NCBI RefSeq assembly: GCF_019904175.1
Contig: NZ_CP061913.1
Span: 6,324,001 to 6,388,000, forward strand
Length of the DNA stretch: 64,000 bases
Direction: 5' to 3'
From: Dactylosporangium vinaceum
GTDB taxonomy: Bacteria; Actinomycetota; Actinomycetes; Mycobacteriales; Micromonosporaceae
Under the pieces are notes generated by a model. That model saw only the letters and a program-made list of their open reading frames with translations. It was not told the origin of the DNA and ran no database searches. Positions 26,118 to 33,562 of the stretch are shown here, one piece after another. Each line of letters starts with the position of its first letter. Within the stretch, counting starts at the first letter, position 1. The translations under genes and the position numbers were made by a program.

Positions 26118-26552
26118 TCAGCGGCTCCCGAGCGCCTGCACCAGCTCGGCCTTGGTCATCGCGGAGCGGCCCCGGATGTTGCGGCGCTTCGCCTCGGCGT
26201 AGAGCTCGTCGCGGGAGCGGTCGACCGTCGGGCGGCTGCGCACCGACTTGGTGGCGGTGCGCGGCTTGTCGGAGGACTTCATGGTGCGCGTCGGCTTGCC
26301 GAGCTCCCGCCAGCTGGTCTCGGTCATCTCCACGCCGTGCCGTTTCGCGGCCCGCTTGATGCGCTTGAACGCCTCGTCGCGCTCCGCGTCGCTGGCGTCG
26401 CGGACCTGGTCGAAGCGGGCGATCGCGTTGCGCACGTGGGAGGCGTCGTTGAGCGGCTCCTTGCGCAGCCGCGGGAAGGCGAAGGTGCGGTCGGACATCG
26501 CGTTGCGCTCGGCGGCGTCAAGGGTGCCGGAGCGCTTCCTGGTTGCTGCCAT
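26118..26552 (-). CDS. DUF6582-type protein with Rho-N/SAP-like C-terminus
   Basis: A 144-residue basic protein. The N-terminal half (DRTFAFPRLRKEPLNDASHV, then HVRNAIARFDQV) matches a family seen in phages, plasmids and actinobacterial chromosomes; the label DUF6582 is from memory. The C-terminal SRDELYAEAKRRNIRGRSAM followed by TKAELVQAL resembles the Rho N-terminal/SAP-like helix-extended-loop-helix that binds nucleic acid. DNA or RNA association is therefore likely, but no function is known. ATG start; monocistronic. Confidence 0.75.
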   Translation of the reverse strand: MAATRKRSGTLDAAERNAMSDRTFAFPRLRKEPLNDASHVRNAIARFDQVRDASDAERDEAFKRIKRAAKRHGVEMTETSWRELGKPTRTMKSSDKPRTATKSVRSRPTVDRSRDELYAEAKRRNIRGRSAMTKAELVQALGSR

Positions 26553-26717
26553 ATGTCCCGCTTACCCGATGCCGCGGCGACTATTCCGCGGCGGCCACCG
26601 CCACCTCGCCCGCGGACGCGGCGATCACCGCCGCCCCGGGCACCGGCCGCCCGGCCCGCCCGGAGGAGGGCCTGAGCGCCGGCGCCCCGTGCATGAGCGC
26701 CGGCGAGCGGGCCGGGC

Positions 26718-27167
26718 TCAGCGGCGGGTGAGCTCCATGACCCAGTTCGACTCCCACGTCGCCCCGCCGTCGGCGGAGAACTCCTGCTCCCAGCGGGCCG
26801 AGGTCGCGGTGATGTGGGACCAGATGAAGTGGGCGCGGATGGGGCGCCCGGCGAAGGTGTCGTCGCCGTAGAAGTCGCCGCGGCCGTCGCGGAAGGTGCC
26901 GACGACCGGCGGCTCCAGGGTGCCGGTGCGGCTGGAGGCCCAGAAGATCGACCACGTCGACCGGTCCCTGTCGAACAGGCGCACGGTGAAGCCGCTGAAG
27001 CCCTGGGTCGGGAAGTCGATCTCGTCGATGTTGCCGGTGCCGCCGAGGATCGGGCGGGCCGTGCACGCGCCGGGGAACGAGTACCAGTCGTCGCTCCCCG
27101 CGAACAGCGTGCGCAGCCGGCGGTTCTCGACGTGCCAGGAGCCGAACAGAAAGTCGAAGTCGTTCAT
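26718..27167 (-). CDS. Small uncharacterised (DUF1579-like, lipocalin-type) protein
   Basis: A 149-residue cytosolic protein beginning MNDFDFLFGSWHVENRRL and containing WSIFWASSRTGTLEPPVVG and HFIWSHITATSARWEQEFS. The Trp-rich beta pattern and the FDFLxGxW start are typical of a family of lipocalin-like proteins of unknown function. It is divergent from a WYL regulator across a 50-bp gap holding a perfect inverted repeat, the usual arrangement in which the regulator controls this gene and itself. Confidence 0.75.
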   Translation of the reverse strand: MNDFDFLFGSWHVENRRLRTLFAGSDDWYSFPGACTARPILGGTGNIDEIDFPTQGFSGFTVRLFDRDRSTWSIFWASSRTGTLEPPVVGTFRDGRGDFYGDDTFAGRPIRAHFIWSHITATSARWEQEFSADGGATWESNWVMELTRR

Positions 27168-27191
27168 GCGCTAGAGCCTGCGACGGTACCC

Positions 27192-27208
27192 CTGACATCT
27201 TCTGTCAG
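27192..27208. promoter_or_regulatory. Inverted-repeat operator between divergent WYL regulator and target
   Basis: CTGACA (27192-27197) and TGTCAG (27203-27208) form a perfect 6-bp inverted repeat with a 5-base spacer, ten bases before the regulator's GTG and 25 bp from the divergent gene's ATG. Position and symmetry fit a YafY/WYL regulator site controlling both genes. Confidence 0.6.
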
Positions 27209-27217
27209 ACTCTGCCG

Positions 27218-28192
27218 GTGCGTGCGAGCCGGCTGGTGTCCCTCCTGCTGCTGTTGCAGAACCACGGCCGGATGAGCGCGGCCCGGCTGGCGGCGGAGCT
27301 GGGGGTCACCGCGCGGACGGTCTACCGGGACGTCGACGCCCTCGCGGCGGCCGGTGTGCCGATCTACGCCGAGCAGGGTCCGGCGGGCGGATACGCGCTG
27401 ATGGACGGGTACCGGACGAGGTTGACGGGCCTGACCGCCGACGAGGCCGAGTCGCTGTTCCTGACCGGTCTGCGCGGCCCGGCGGGCGAGCTCGGCCTCG
27501 GCGCGCAGGTGGCCGCGGCCGAGCTGAAGCTGATGGCCGCCCTGCCGACGCCGTACCGCGACGCCTCCCTGCGCATCCGCCAGCGCTTCCACCTCGACGC
27601 GCCCGGCTGGTACAGCGCGCCCGAGCCGGTCCCGCACCTGCTCGCCGTGGCCGAGGCGCTGTGGCAGGACCGGCGCATCGAGATCCGGTACCGCCGCTGG
27701 TTCCCCGCCCCCGGCGAGGTGACCCGCCGCCTGCGCCCGCTGGGCCTGGTCCTGAAGGCCGGCGTCTGGTATCTGATCGCGGCGGGCCAGGGCGACCCGC
27801 ACACGTACCGGGTCGCCGCCATCCGCACCGTGCGCACCCTGCCCGACACGTTCACCCGCCCGCCCGGCTTCGACCTCGCGGCGCACTGGCGCGAGCAGGT
27901 CTCCCGGTATGAGAGCGCCTCGGAAACGGCGACCGCGCTCGTGCGGCTCTCCCCCGCGGGCGCCGCCGCCCTGCCGGACGTCCTCGGCCCGCGCGCCGCC
28001 CGCCTGGCCCAAGCCACGATGACCGAGCCCATGGCGGACGGCTGGCGGGAGGCGTCCGTCCCCCTGGAGTCACTGGCCAACGCGGCCGCGGGGCTGCTGC
28101 GCCTCGGCCCCGAGGTCCGGGTCGTGGCGCCGCCGGAGCTTGTCGCCCACATGGTCGCGACGATCGCGGCGATGGCCGCGCTCTACGCCTGA
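27218..28192 (+). CDS. YafY-type HTH-WYL transcriptional regulator
   Basis: A 324-residue DNA-binding regulator. The N-terminal winged HTH (about 1-60) reads MSAARLAAELGVTARTVYRD, followed by GGYALMDGYRTRLTGLTADE. The WYL domain (about 140-235) has IEIRYRRWFP and LVLKAGVWYLIAAG, and a WCX-like C-terminus. WYL domains sense nucleotides, oligonucleotides or small ligands; the ligand here is unknown. It starts with GTG and is divergent from the lipocalin-like gene with a shared operator-like repeat. Its last 10 bases overlap the next, convergent gene. Confidence 0.88.
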   Translation: MRASRLVSLLLLLQNHGRMSAARLAAELGVTARTVYRDVDALAAAGVPIYAEQGPAGGYALMDGYRTRLTGLTADEAESLFLTGLRGPAGELGLGAQVAAAELKLMAALPTPYRDASLRIRQRFHLDAPGWYSAPEPVPHLLAVAEALWQDRRIEIRYRRWFPAPGEVTRRLRPLGLVLKAGVWYLIAAGQGDPHTYRVAAIRTVRTLPDTFTRPPGFDLAAHWREQVSRYESASETATALVRLSPAGAAALPDVLGPRAARLAQATMTEPMADGWREASVPLESLANAAAGLLRLGPEVRVVAPPELVAHMVATIAAMAALYA

Positions 28193-28677
28193 GCGCGGCG
28201 CCGGACTGCGTAGAGGTGCCCGGCGACGGCCGCGGCGAGCAGCGCGATCCCGAGGCCGTCGACGGCCACGGGGACGATGGCGTCGAGGGCCTGCAGCGCC
28301 TGGTGCCGGTCGGTCGCACTCGCCGCCTGCGACACCGAGTAGAACCGCTGCTGGCCCGGCAGCGCCTCGGCCGGTGTGGCGAGCGCGAAGCCGATGCGCA
28401 CCACGACGGCCGTCCACAGCAGCCAGCACCACGGCGGCAGCGCCCGCAGCCCGTAGACGACCCCGGCCGCCCCCAGCACCGTCACCAGCCAGGCCAGGCG
28501 GTGCACCTGGTAGCCGGCGGCCGCCGCGTCGAACACGTCGCCGACAGTGGGCCCGGCCTCGACCCGGCCGCGGGCCGCGGCGAGGGCGGCGAGCTCCCCG
28601 GCTCCGGCGGCGAGCATCAGGACGGCCGCCACGGCCGGCACCGCATCGGCCGCCGGCACCGCCGGGAGGAGTCGCAC
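28183..28677 (-). CDS. Four-span membrane protein, unknown function
   Basis: A 164-residue protein with about four hydrophobic segments: AVPAVAAVLMLAAGAGELAA, LAWLVTVLGAAGVVYGLRAL, CWLLWTAVVVRIGFALA and PVAVDGLGIALLAAAVAGHL. A loop with GQQRFYSVSQAASATDRHQ lies between spans 3 and 4. No family is recognised. The GTG at 28677 is chosen because upstream codons are Arg/Gly/Pro-rich and unlike the protein; the ribosome-binding site is weak, so the start is uncertain. It converges on the WYL gene with a 10-base overlap. Confidence 0.6.
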   Translation of the reverse strand: MRLLPAVPAADAVPAVAAVLMLAAGAGELAALAAARGRVEAGPTVGDVFDAAAAGYQVHRLAWLVTVLGAAGVVYGLRALPPWCWLLWTAVVVRIGFALATPAEALPGQQRFYSVSQAASATDRHQALQALDAIVPVAVDGLGIALLAAAVAGHLYAVRRRAQA

Positions 28678-28761
28678 GCGACGGATTCTAGAGCGGCCGC
28701 CGCCGGGCGTCCGGCCCGGTGCGCGGCCGGGTCCGGGGCGGTGCACCCACGGCTGTCGCGC

Positions 28762-29154
28762 TCAGGCGAACTTGGCGATCGCGGCGGGCGTCACCGGGGT
28801 GAAGACGTTCACCAGGTTGCCGTCGGGGTCGCGCAGCAGCAGGGAGCGGTTGCCCCACGGCATGGTCGTCGGCTCCTGCACGACGTCCGGGCCGCCGGCG
28901 GGCGCCGCGCCGGTCAGCCGCCGGAACACCGCGTCCACGTCGGCGGCCAGAAACTCCACGATCACCGAGCCGTTCGGGGCCGGGGTCAGGAACGGCACGG
29001 TCCGGGCGTGGGCGATCGCGATGGTGCCGCGGGGCGTGCGGATCTCGGCGAAGTCGGCTGTCGGCCGGACCGCGTCGGTCTGCGCCAGGGTCGCGTAGAA
29101 GGCGGCAAGACGGTCGACGTCGACGGTGATCAGGCGAATCGAGATGAAGTCCAT
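28762..29154 (-). CDS. VOC (glyoxalase/bleomycin resistance) family protein
   Basis: A 130-residue protein of one VOC domain made of two beta-alpha-beta-beta-beta units: FISIRLITVDVDRLAAFYAT at the start, VIVEFLAADVDAVFRRL in the middle and SLLLRDPDGNLVNVFTPV at the end. The family includes metal-dependent lyases, dioxygenases and drug-binding proteins; which applies cannot be told. ATG at 29154 begins the first strand. It is divergent from the second WYL regulator with an imperfect inverted repeat between them, so it is the likely target. Confidence 0.82.
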   Translation of the reverse strand: MDFISIRLITVDVDRLAAFYATLAQTDAVRPTADFAEIRTPRGTIAIAHARTVPFLTPAPNGSVIVEFLAADVDAVFRRLTGAAPAGGPDVVQEPTTMPWGNRSLLLRDPDGNLVNVFTPVTPAAIAKFA

Positions 29155-29173
29155 GCCGTCGACGCTAAATCGA

Positions 29174-29198
29174 ATACTGGACAGATTCCGCCCGGTAT
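29174..29198. promoter_or_regulatory. Imperfect inverted repeat between VOC gene and second WYL regulator
   Basis: ATACTGG (29174-29180) and CCGGTAT (29192-29198) match at six of seven paired positions with an 11-base spacer. It ends nine bases before the regulator start, in the 53-bp divergent promoter region. Confidence 0.4.
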
Positions 29199-29207
29199 AC
29201 ATGAGCA

Positions 29208-30320
29208 ATGTCGAGACCCGCCGCGCGCGTGCTGATGCTGCTGGAGCTGCTGCAGTCCGGCGGGCTGCGCACCCTGGCCGAGCTGGCCGACCGGCTCGGC
29301 GTCGACGAGCGGACCGTGCGGCGCTACGTCGAGCACCTCATCGACCTGGACATCCCGGTCGAGTCCGTGCGGGGGCGCTACGGCGGATACCGGCTCGGCC
29401 CCGGGTATCGGATGCCGCCGCTCATGCTCAGCGACGACGAGGCCCTGGCCGTGCTGCTGGGCCTGGTCGCGGCCACGCGCAGCGGGCTGCTCGACGCCGG
29501 CGCCACCGCGAGCGAGACGGCCCTGGCCAAGATCCGCCGGGTGCTGCCGGGCCACCTCGCCCGCCGCCTCGACACCGTCCTCGCCTCGCTGACCTTCACG
29601 GCGCCACCGGCCACGGCTCCAGCACAATCGGACAAACCGGACCGGGGCCGATCCGACGCAGGCCGATCCGACCGGGGCGAATCCAGCTCCGTGCCGGCAC
29701 TCGCCGACCCGCCGGCCGCACACCCCTCAGCCTCCGCGGCCACCGGCGCCGTGCTGCTCACGATCGCCGACGCGGTCCACCACCACCGGCCCGTCGCCCT
29801 GCGGTACTCGGGCCGCGACGGGCGGACAAGCGCCCGCACCGTGCACCCGTACGGCCTCGTCGTCCACGCCGGCCGCTGGTACGTGACGGCCGTGGAGCCG
29901 GCCATCGGCGAGGAGCGCACGTTCCGGCTCGACCGCATCGCCGACGCCCGGACGCTGCCCGGCACGTTCGCGCCGCCCGCCGGGTCCGACCCCGCCGACC
30001 GGGTGCTGCGGGGGCTGGCCGGGGCGCCGTACCGGTATCGGGTGACGGTCTGGATCCAGGCGACGGAGGCGCACATCCGCACGCGGCTGCCCGCCGGCCT
30101 GGCCACGATCGCGGCGGAGGCGGCCGGCGGGTGGCGGCGGGCGGACCTGAACGTGGAGCGGCTCGACTGGCTGCCGGGCCTGCTCGCCACGCTGGACCGG
30201 CCGTTCGCCGTGGAGCGCCCGGACGAGCTGCGCGAGCACGTCGCCGCCCTCGCCGACCGCCTGCGGGCCGCGGCCGCCGCCCGGCCGCCCGATAGCCGGG
30301 GACCGGCGATCCCCGGCTGA
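29208..30320 (+). CDS. HTH-WYL transcriptional regulator with repetitive linker
   Basis: A 370-residue regulator: winged HTH (LAELADRLGVDERTVRRYVE, about residues 25-45), GGYRLGPGYRMPPLMLSDDE, then a WYL domain (VALRYSGRDGRTSARTVHPYG; HAGRWYVTAVEP) and a C-terminal WCX region. The linker between HTH core and WYL domain (about 140-180) is lengthened by a disordered stretch with GRSDAGRSDRGE, encoded by a short tandem duplication. It is divergent from the VOC gene, which it probably controls. It is followed after 40 bp by an SDR gene on the same strand that could be in the same transcript. Confidence 0.86.
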   Translation: MSRPAARVLMLLELLQSGGLRTLAELADRLGVDERTVRRYVEHLIDLDIPVESVRGRYGGYRLGPGYRMPPLMLSDDEALAVLLGLVAATRSGLLDAGATASETALAKIRRVLPGHLARRLDTVLASLTFTAPPATAPAQSDKPDRGRSDAGRSDRGESSSVPALADPPAAHPSASAATGAVLLTIADAVHHHRPVALRYSGRDGRTSARTVHPYGLVVHAGRWYVTAVEPAIGEERTFRLDRIADARTLPGTFAPPAGSDPADRVLRGLAGAPYRYRVTVWIQATEAHIRTRLPAGLATIAAEAAGGWRRADLNVERLDWLPGLLATLDRPFAVERPDELREHVAALADRLRAAAAARPPDSRGPAIPG

Positions 30321-30360
30321 GCCTGACCTGGTTGCCCGGCGCCGCCTGGATGACGCTGCG

Positions 30361-31113
30361 GTGATGAACATCAGCGGCAACACCGTCTTCATCCCCGGCG
30401 CGACCTCCGGCATCGGCCTCGGGCTCGCCCTGCGCCTGCACGCCAGGGGCAACACCGTCATCGCCGGCGGCCGGCGCACCGAGCTCCTGGCCCGCATCCG
30501 CACCGAGCACCCCGGCATCGCCACGGTCGCCGTCGACACCGCGGACCCGGCGTCGATCGCCGCCGCCCGCGACGAGTTGGCCGAGCGCTACCCGGCCCTT
30601 GACACGCTCATCACGATGGCCGGCATCATGGAGCCCGAAGACGTGCGCGACCCGGCCGCCCTCGACGTCGCGGAGCGGACCGTGACCGTCAACCTGCTCG
30701 GCCCGGTCCGGCTCATCAGCGCGTTCCTGCCCGGCCTGCTGGCCCGGCCGGAGGCGACGATCATGACGGTGACGTCCGGCCTGGCCTATGTCCCGCTGCC
30801 GTTGACCCCGACGTACAGCGCGACGAAGGCGGCCGTCCACTCCTACACGGAGAGCCTGCGGGTCCAGCTGTCCGGCAGCACCGTCCAGGTCGTCGAGCTC
30901 GTCCCGCCGGCGGTGCGCACCACCCTCATGCACCAGCAGGACGATCCGCACGCGATGGCGCTTGACGAGTACCTCGACGAGGTCATGGCGCTTCTGGAGG
31001 CCGACCCGAAGGCCGAGCAGATCCTGGTCGAGCGGGTGAAGTTCCTGCGCAACGCCGTCGCGGAAGGCCGCTACCGGGAGGTCCTCGCCGTGCTGAGCGG
31101 CTACGGGGCCTAG
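30361..31113 (+). CDS. Short-chain dehydrogenase/reductase (DltE-like)
   Basis: A 250-residue NAD(P)-dependent oxidoreductase. The cofactor motif is FIPGATSGIGLGLALRL, the NNAG equivalent is TMAGIM, and the catalytic Ser-Tyr-Lys appears in TVTSGLAYVPLPLTPTYSAT followed by K. The extended C-terminal part (VRTTLMHQQDDPHAM) resembles DltE/YqjQ-type SDRs of unknown substrate. GTG at 30361 is immediately followed by an in-frame ATG at 30364; either may be used. Its stop overlaps the convergent quinone-oxidoreductase-like gene by four bases. Confidence 0.85.
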   Translation: MMNISGNTVFIPGATSGIGLGLALRLHARGNTVIAGGRRTELLARIRTEHPGIATVAVDTADPASIAAARDELAERYPALDTLITMAGIMEPEDVRDPAALDVAERTVTVNLLGPVRLISAFLPGLLARPEATIMTVTSGLAYVPLPLTPTYSATKAAVHSYTESLRVQLSGSTVQVVELVPPAVRTTLMHQQDDPHAMALDEYLDEVMALLEADPKAEQILVERVKFLRNAVAEGRYREVLAVLSGYGA

Positions 31114-32066
31114 GGCACCACCACGAGGCGGCGGCCCTGCAGGTCGGTCCGCCGCCAGGCGGCCTCGATGTCGCCGAGCGCCACCCGCTCCAGCGCGAAG
31201 CGCAGCTCGCCGGAGCGGGCCCAGGCGAGGACCTGCGCGTAGGCCTCGCCGATCCGGTCGCGCAGGCCGCGGGCCGCGCCGCACAGCTCGACGCCGGAGG
31301 TGCGCAGCGCTTCCGCGCGCAGGCCGAGCGCCGGGCCCGCGGACTCGCCGGCCTGCACCATCCGGGTCGGCTTGTGGAAGCCGAACGAGTCGGGGGTCAG
31401 CGCGCGCAGCAGGATCTCGGTCGGGCGGCCCCAGAGGTAGTCCAGGACGACGTCGTAGCCGTCACCGCGCGCGTCCCGGTACGCCGCCACCAGCTCGTCG
31501 TCGGACACGGCGGTGCTGATGACCGTGTCCGCGCCCAGCTCGGCGACCGCGGCCAGCTGCGCGTCGTCGCGGCCGGTGGCGACGATGCGCCCCGCGCCGA
31601 GCAGGCGGGCGACCTGGACGGCCAGCCGGCCGGCCACCCCCGTGGCGCCCTGGATGAGCACCGTCTCACCCGGCGCCAGGCCGCCCGCCGTCTGCATCGC
31701 CATGCCGGTGATCGCGCTGCCGAGCACCGTGGCCGTGGCCGGGTCGAACCCGTCGGGGATCGGGGCATAGCCGTCGGCCGGCACGACCGCCAGCTCGGCG
31801 AGCGCGCCGTAGGGCGGCCGCAGGTTGCCGAACCCGACGAGCCGCCCGTCCGGCAGCTCCCCGATCCCGTCGAAGCACGGGATCATCGGCAGCGTCGCGA
31901 GGTAGCGCGCCGCCGTGTAGTGCGTGCCGGCCACGATCGCCCGGTCGACGTTCTCGACGGCCACGGCCCTGACCTTGACCACGATCTCCCCGTCGCGGGC
32001 GACCGGGTCCGGGAACTCCTGGAACCGGGGCGTGCCGCCGACCTCGTGCAGTACCGCCGCGTGCAT
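31110..32066 (-). CDS. Zinc-independent quinone oxidoreductase-like MDR protein
   Basis: A 318-residue medium-chain reductase. The GroES-like N-domain is followed by a Rossmann domain with VLIQGATGVAGRLAVQVARLLG and GADTVIS. The catalytic and structural zinc Cys clusters of alcohol dehydrogenases are absent, so reduction of quinones or enones with NADPH is likely. ATG at 32066 has an AGGAG site five bases upstream and is preferred over the in-frame GTG at 32072. A long perfect palindrome lies directly upstream, so it is probably repressed by a TetR-type protein encoded elsewhere. Confidence 0.85.
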   Translation of the reverse strand: MHAAVLHEVGGTPRFQEFPDPVARDGEIVVKVRAVAVENVDRAIVAGTHYTAARYLATLPMIPCFDGIGELPDGRLVGFGNLRPPYGALAELAVVPADGYAPIPDGFDPATATVLGSAITGMAMQTAGGLAPGETVLIQGATGVAGRLAVQVARLLGAGRIVATGRDDAQLAAVAELGADTVISTAVSDDELVAAYRDARGDGYDVVLDYLWGRPTEILLRALTPDSFGFHKPTRMVQAGESAGPALGLRAEALRTSGVELCGAARGLRDRIGEAYAQVLAWARSGELRFALERVALGDIEAAWRRTDLQGRRLVVVP

Positions 32067-32077
32067 CCTCACTCCTA

Positions 32078-32117
32078 ACGTACGGTGTACGTCGAACGCT
32101 AGACGTACACCGTACGT
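32078..32117. promoter_or_regulatory. Perfect 16-bp inverted repeat (double TetR-type operator)
   Basis: ACGTACGGTGTACGTC (32078-32093) and GACGTACACCGTACGT (32102-32117) are exact inverted copies separated by 8 bases. Each arm is itself nearly palindromic (ACGTAC-GGT-GTACGT), so the site can bind two dimers. It lies 12 bp from the oxidoreductase start and about 48 bp from the divergent hydrolase start. Sequences of this form are typical operators of TetR-family repressors; no TetR gene is nearby, though a MarR gene lies 1 kb away. Confidence 0.8.
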
Positions 32118-32164
32118 CTCGTCAAGGCGCGTGATCCCGCGGCGACGGGGTAGAGGGGCCGACC

Positions 32165-32995
32165 ATGGAGACCTCGGCCACGTTCATCGGCACGGCGACA
32201 GTCCTGCTGCGGCTCGGCGCGTTCACGCTGCTCACCGACCCCAACTTCCTGCACCGCGGGCAGCGGGCCTACCTGGGGCACGGGCTGTGGAGCCGGCGGC
32301 TCACCGAGCCCGCGCTCGGCCCGGCCGACCTGCCGCGGCTCGACGGGATCGTGCTGTCGCACCTGCACGGCGACCACTTCGACCGGGTGGCCCGCCGTCA
32401 CCTGCCGCGCGACGTCCCCGTGCTCACGACCGTCCCGGCGGCCCGCCGGCTGCGCAAATGGCACTTCGACGACGCCGTCGGCCTGCGAGCCTGGGATGAC
32501 GTCGTACTGCACCACGCCGCCGAGACCCTGAGGGTGACGTCGGTCCCGGCGCGGCACGGGCCGACCGGGCCGCATCTGGCGATGCCGACCACGATGGGGT
32601 CGATCCTGGACTGGGAGGTCGACGGCGTCCGCCGGCTGCGGCTGTACATCAGCGGCGACACCCGGTTCAACCGGCACGTCCTGCGCGACATCCCGAGCCG
32701 CTTCCCCGGCGTCGACACGATGCTGCTGCACCTCGGCGGCACCCGCGTCCTCGGCCTGCTGGTGACGATGGACGCCCGCGACGGCCTGCAGCTGGCGAAC
32801 CTCATCCGGCCCCGGCGGATCATCCCGATCCACTACGACGACTACGGCGTGTTCCGCGACCCGCTGTCGAACTTCCTCGCGGCGGACGTCACCGCCCGCA
32901 CCGACGCCGCGGTGACGCCGATCCTGCGCGGGGAGACGGTCGACCTCGCCCCGGCCGGCCGGGTGGCCGGCTCGGCCCCGATCACCGCCACCTGA
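32165..32995 (+). CDS. UlaG-like metallo-beta-lactamase-fold hydrolase
   Basis: A 276-residue MBL-fold protein. The signature SHLHGDHFDRVARRHLP gives the HxHxDH metal ligands, with further candidates in PARHGPTG, YISGDTRFN and IPIHYDDYGVF. The short N-terminal sheet (ATFIGTATVLLRLGAFTLLT DPNF) matches UlaG/NAPE-PLD-like members, which cleave phosphodiester or lactone bonds; the substrate is unknown. It is divergent from the quinone-oxidoreductase-like gene across the palindrome and is probably co-regulated with it. A strong hairpin follows the stop. Confidence 0.85.
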   Translation: METSATFIGTATVLLRLGAFTLLTDPNFLHRGQRAYLGHGLWSRRLTEPALGPADLPRLDGIVLSHLHGDHFDRVARRHLPRDVPVLTTVPAARRLRKWHFDDAVGLRAWDDVVLHHAAETLRVTSVPARHGPTGPHLAMPTTMGSILDWEVDGVRRLRLYISGDTRFNRHVLRDIPSRFPGVDTMLLHLGGTRVLGLLVTMDARDGLQLANLIRPRRIIPIHYDDYGVFRDPLSNFLAADVTARTDAAVTPILRGETVDLAPAGRVAGSAPITAT

Positions 32996-33002
32996 CGGCG
33001 GC

Positions 33003-33040
33003 GCGGCCGCTGCGGGTGGTGAGATCACCACAGCGGCCGC
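33003..33040. terminator. Strong nested hairpin between convergent hydrolase and MarR genes
   Basis: GCGGCCGCTG (33003-33012) pairs with CAGCGGCCGC (33031-33040), and the interior contains a second perfect stem TGGTGA/TCACCA. It starts 8 bp after the hydrolase stop and lies beyond the end of the MarR gene; likely a bidirectional terminator. Confidence 0.7.
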
Positions 33041-33080
33041 GGACCCGGCGCCGCCGCGGCTCGGCCCCGTCCGGCCCGGC

Positions 33081-33539
33081 CTACGCGCTGCGGCGGTCCC
33101 GGGCCAGGCGCTCGAGGGCCGGCAGGGCGGCCGCGATACTGGCCTCGTCCTCGGCGCTGAGGTCCTCCAGGAGCGCGGCCAGATGGGCGGCGCGCACCTC
33201 GCGGCGGCGCTGGAGCAGGTCGATGCCGGCCTGGGTGACCTCGACCAGGACGACCCGGCGGTCGGAGGGGTCGTCGGCCCGCCGGGCCAGGCCCTCACGT
33301 TCGAGGCGCTGCACGAGCTGCGTCATGGCCGGCTGGGTGACTCCCTCGGCCGCGGCGAGGTCGGTGAGCTTGCGCGGACCCTCCTGCTGCAGCCGCCAGA
33401 TCGTGGACGCCGCGGTCAGGCTGATGTCGTTGGGCGGATTGCCCTGCCGCAGCACGCTGAAGACCCGCTCGACCGCGACCGTCAGGCGCGCGGGGTCCAG
33501 AGTCGAGCCGATTGCCGCCATACCGTCGCGCACCGCCAT
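33081..33539 (-). CDS. MarR-family transcriptional regulator
   Basis: A 152-residue winged-helix regulator. The recognition region reads KLTDLAAAEGVTQPAMTQLV followed by QRLEREGLARRADDPSDRRV, the classic MarR wing with its DxR pattern. N- and C-terminal helices (LTVAVERVFSVL; AALPALERLARD) would form the dimer interface. It probably represses a nearby resistance or redox gene in a ligand-dependent way. ATG at 33539 follows a GAGG stretch. It stands just downstream of the topoisomerase gene (23 bp) and could be cotranscribed with it. Confidence 0.88.
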   Translation of the reverse strand: MAVRDGMAAIGSTLDPARLTVAVERVFSVLRQGNPPNDISLTAASTIWRLQQEGPRKLTDLAAAEGVTQPAMTQLVQRLEREGLARRADDPSDRRVVLVEVTQAGIDLLQRRREVRAAHLAALLEDLSAEDEASIAAALPALERLARDRRSA

Positions 33540-33562
33540 ACCTCGATTGGACCACGCCGGGG

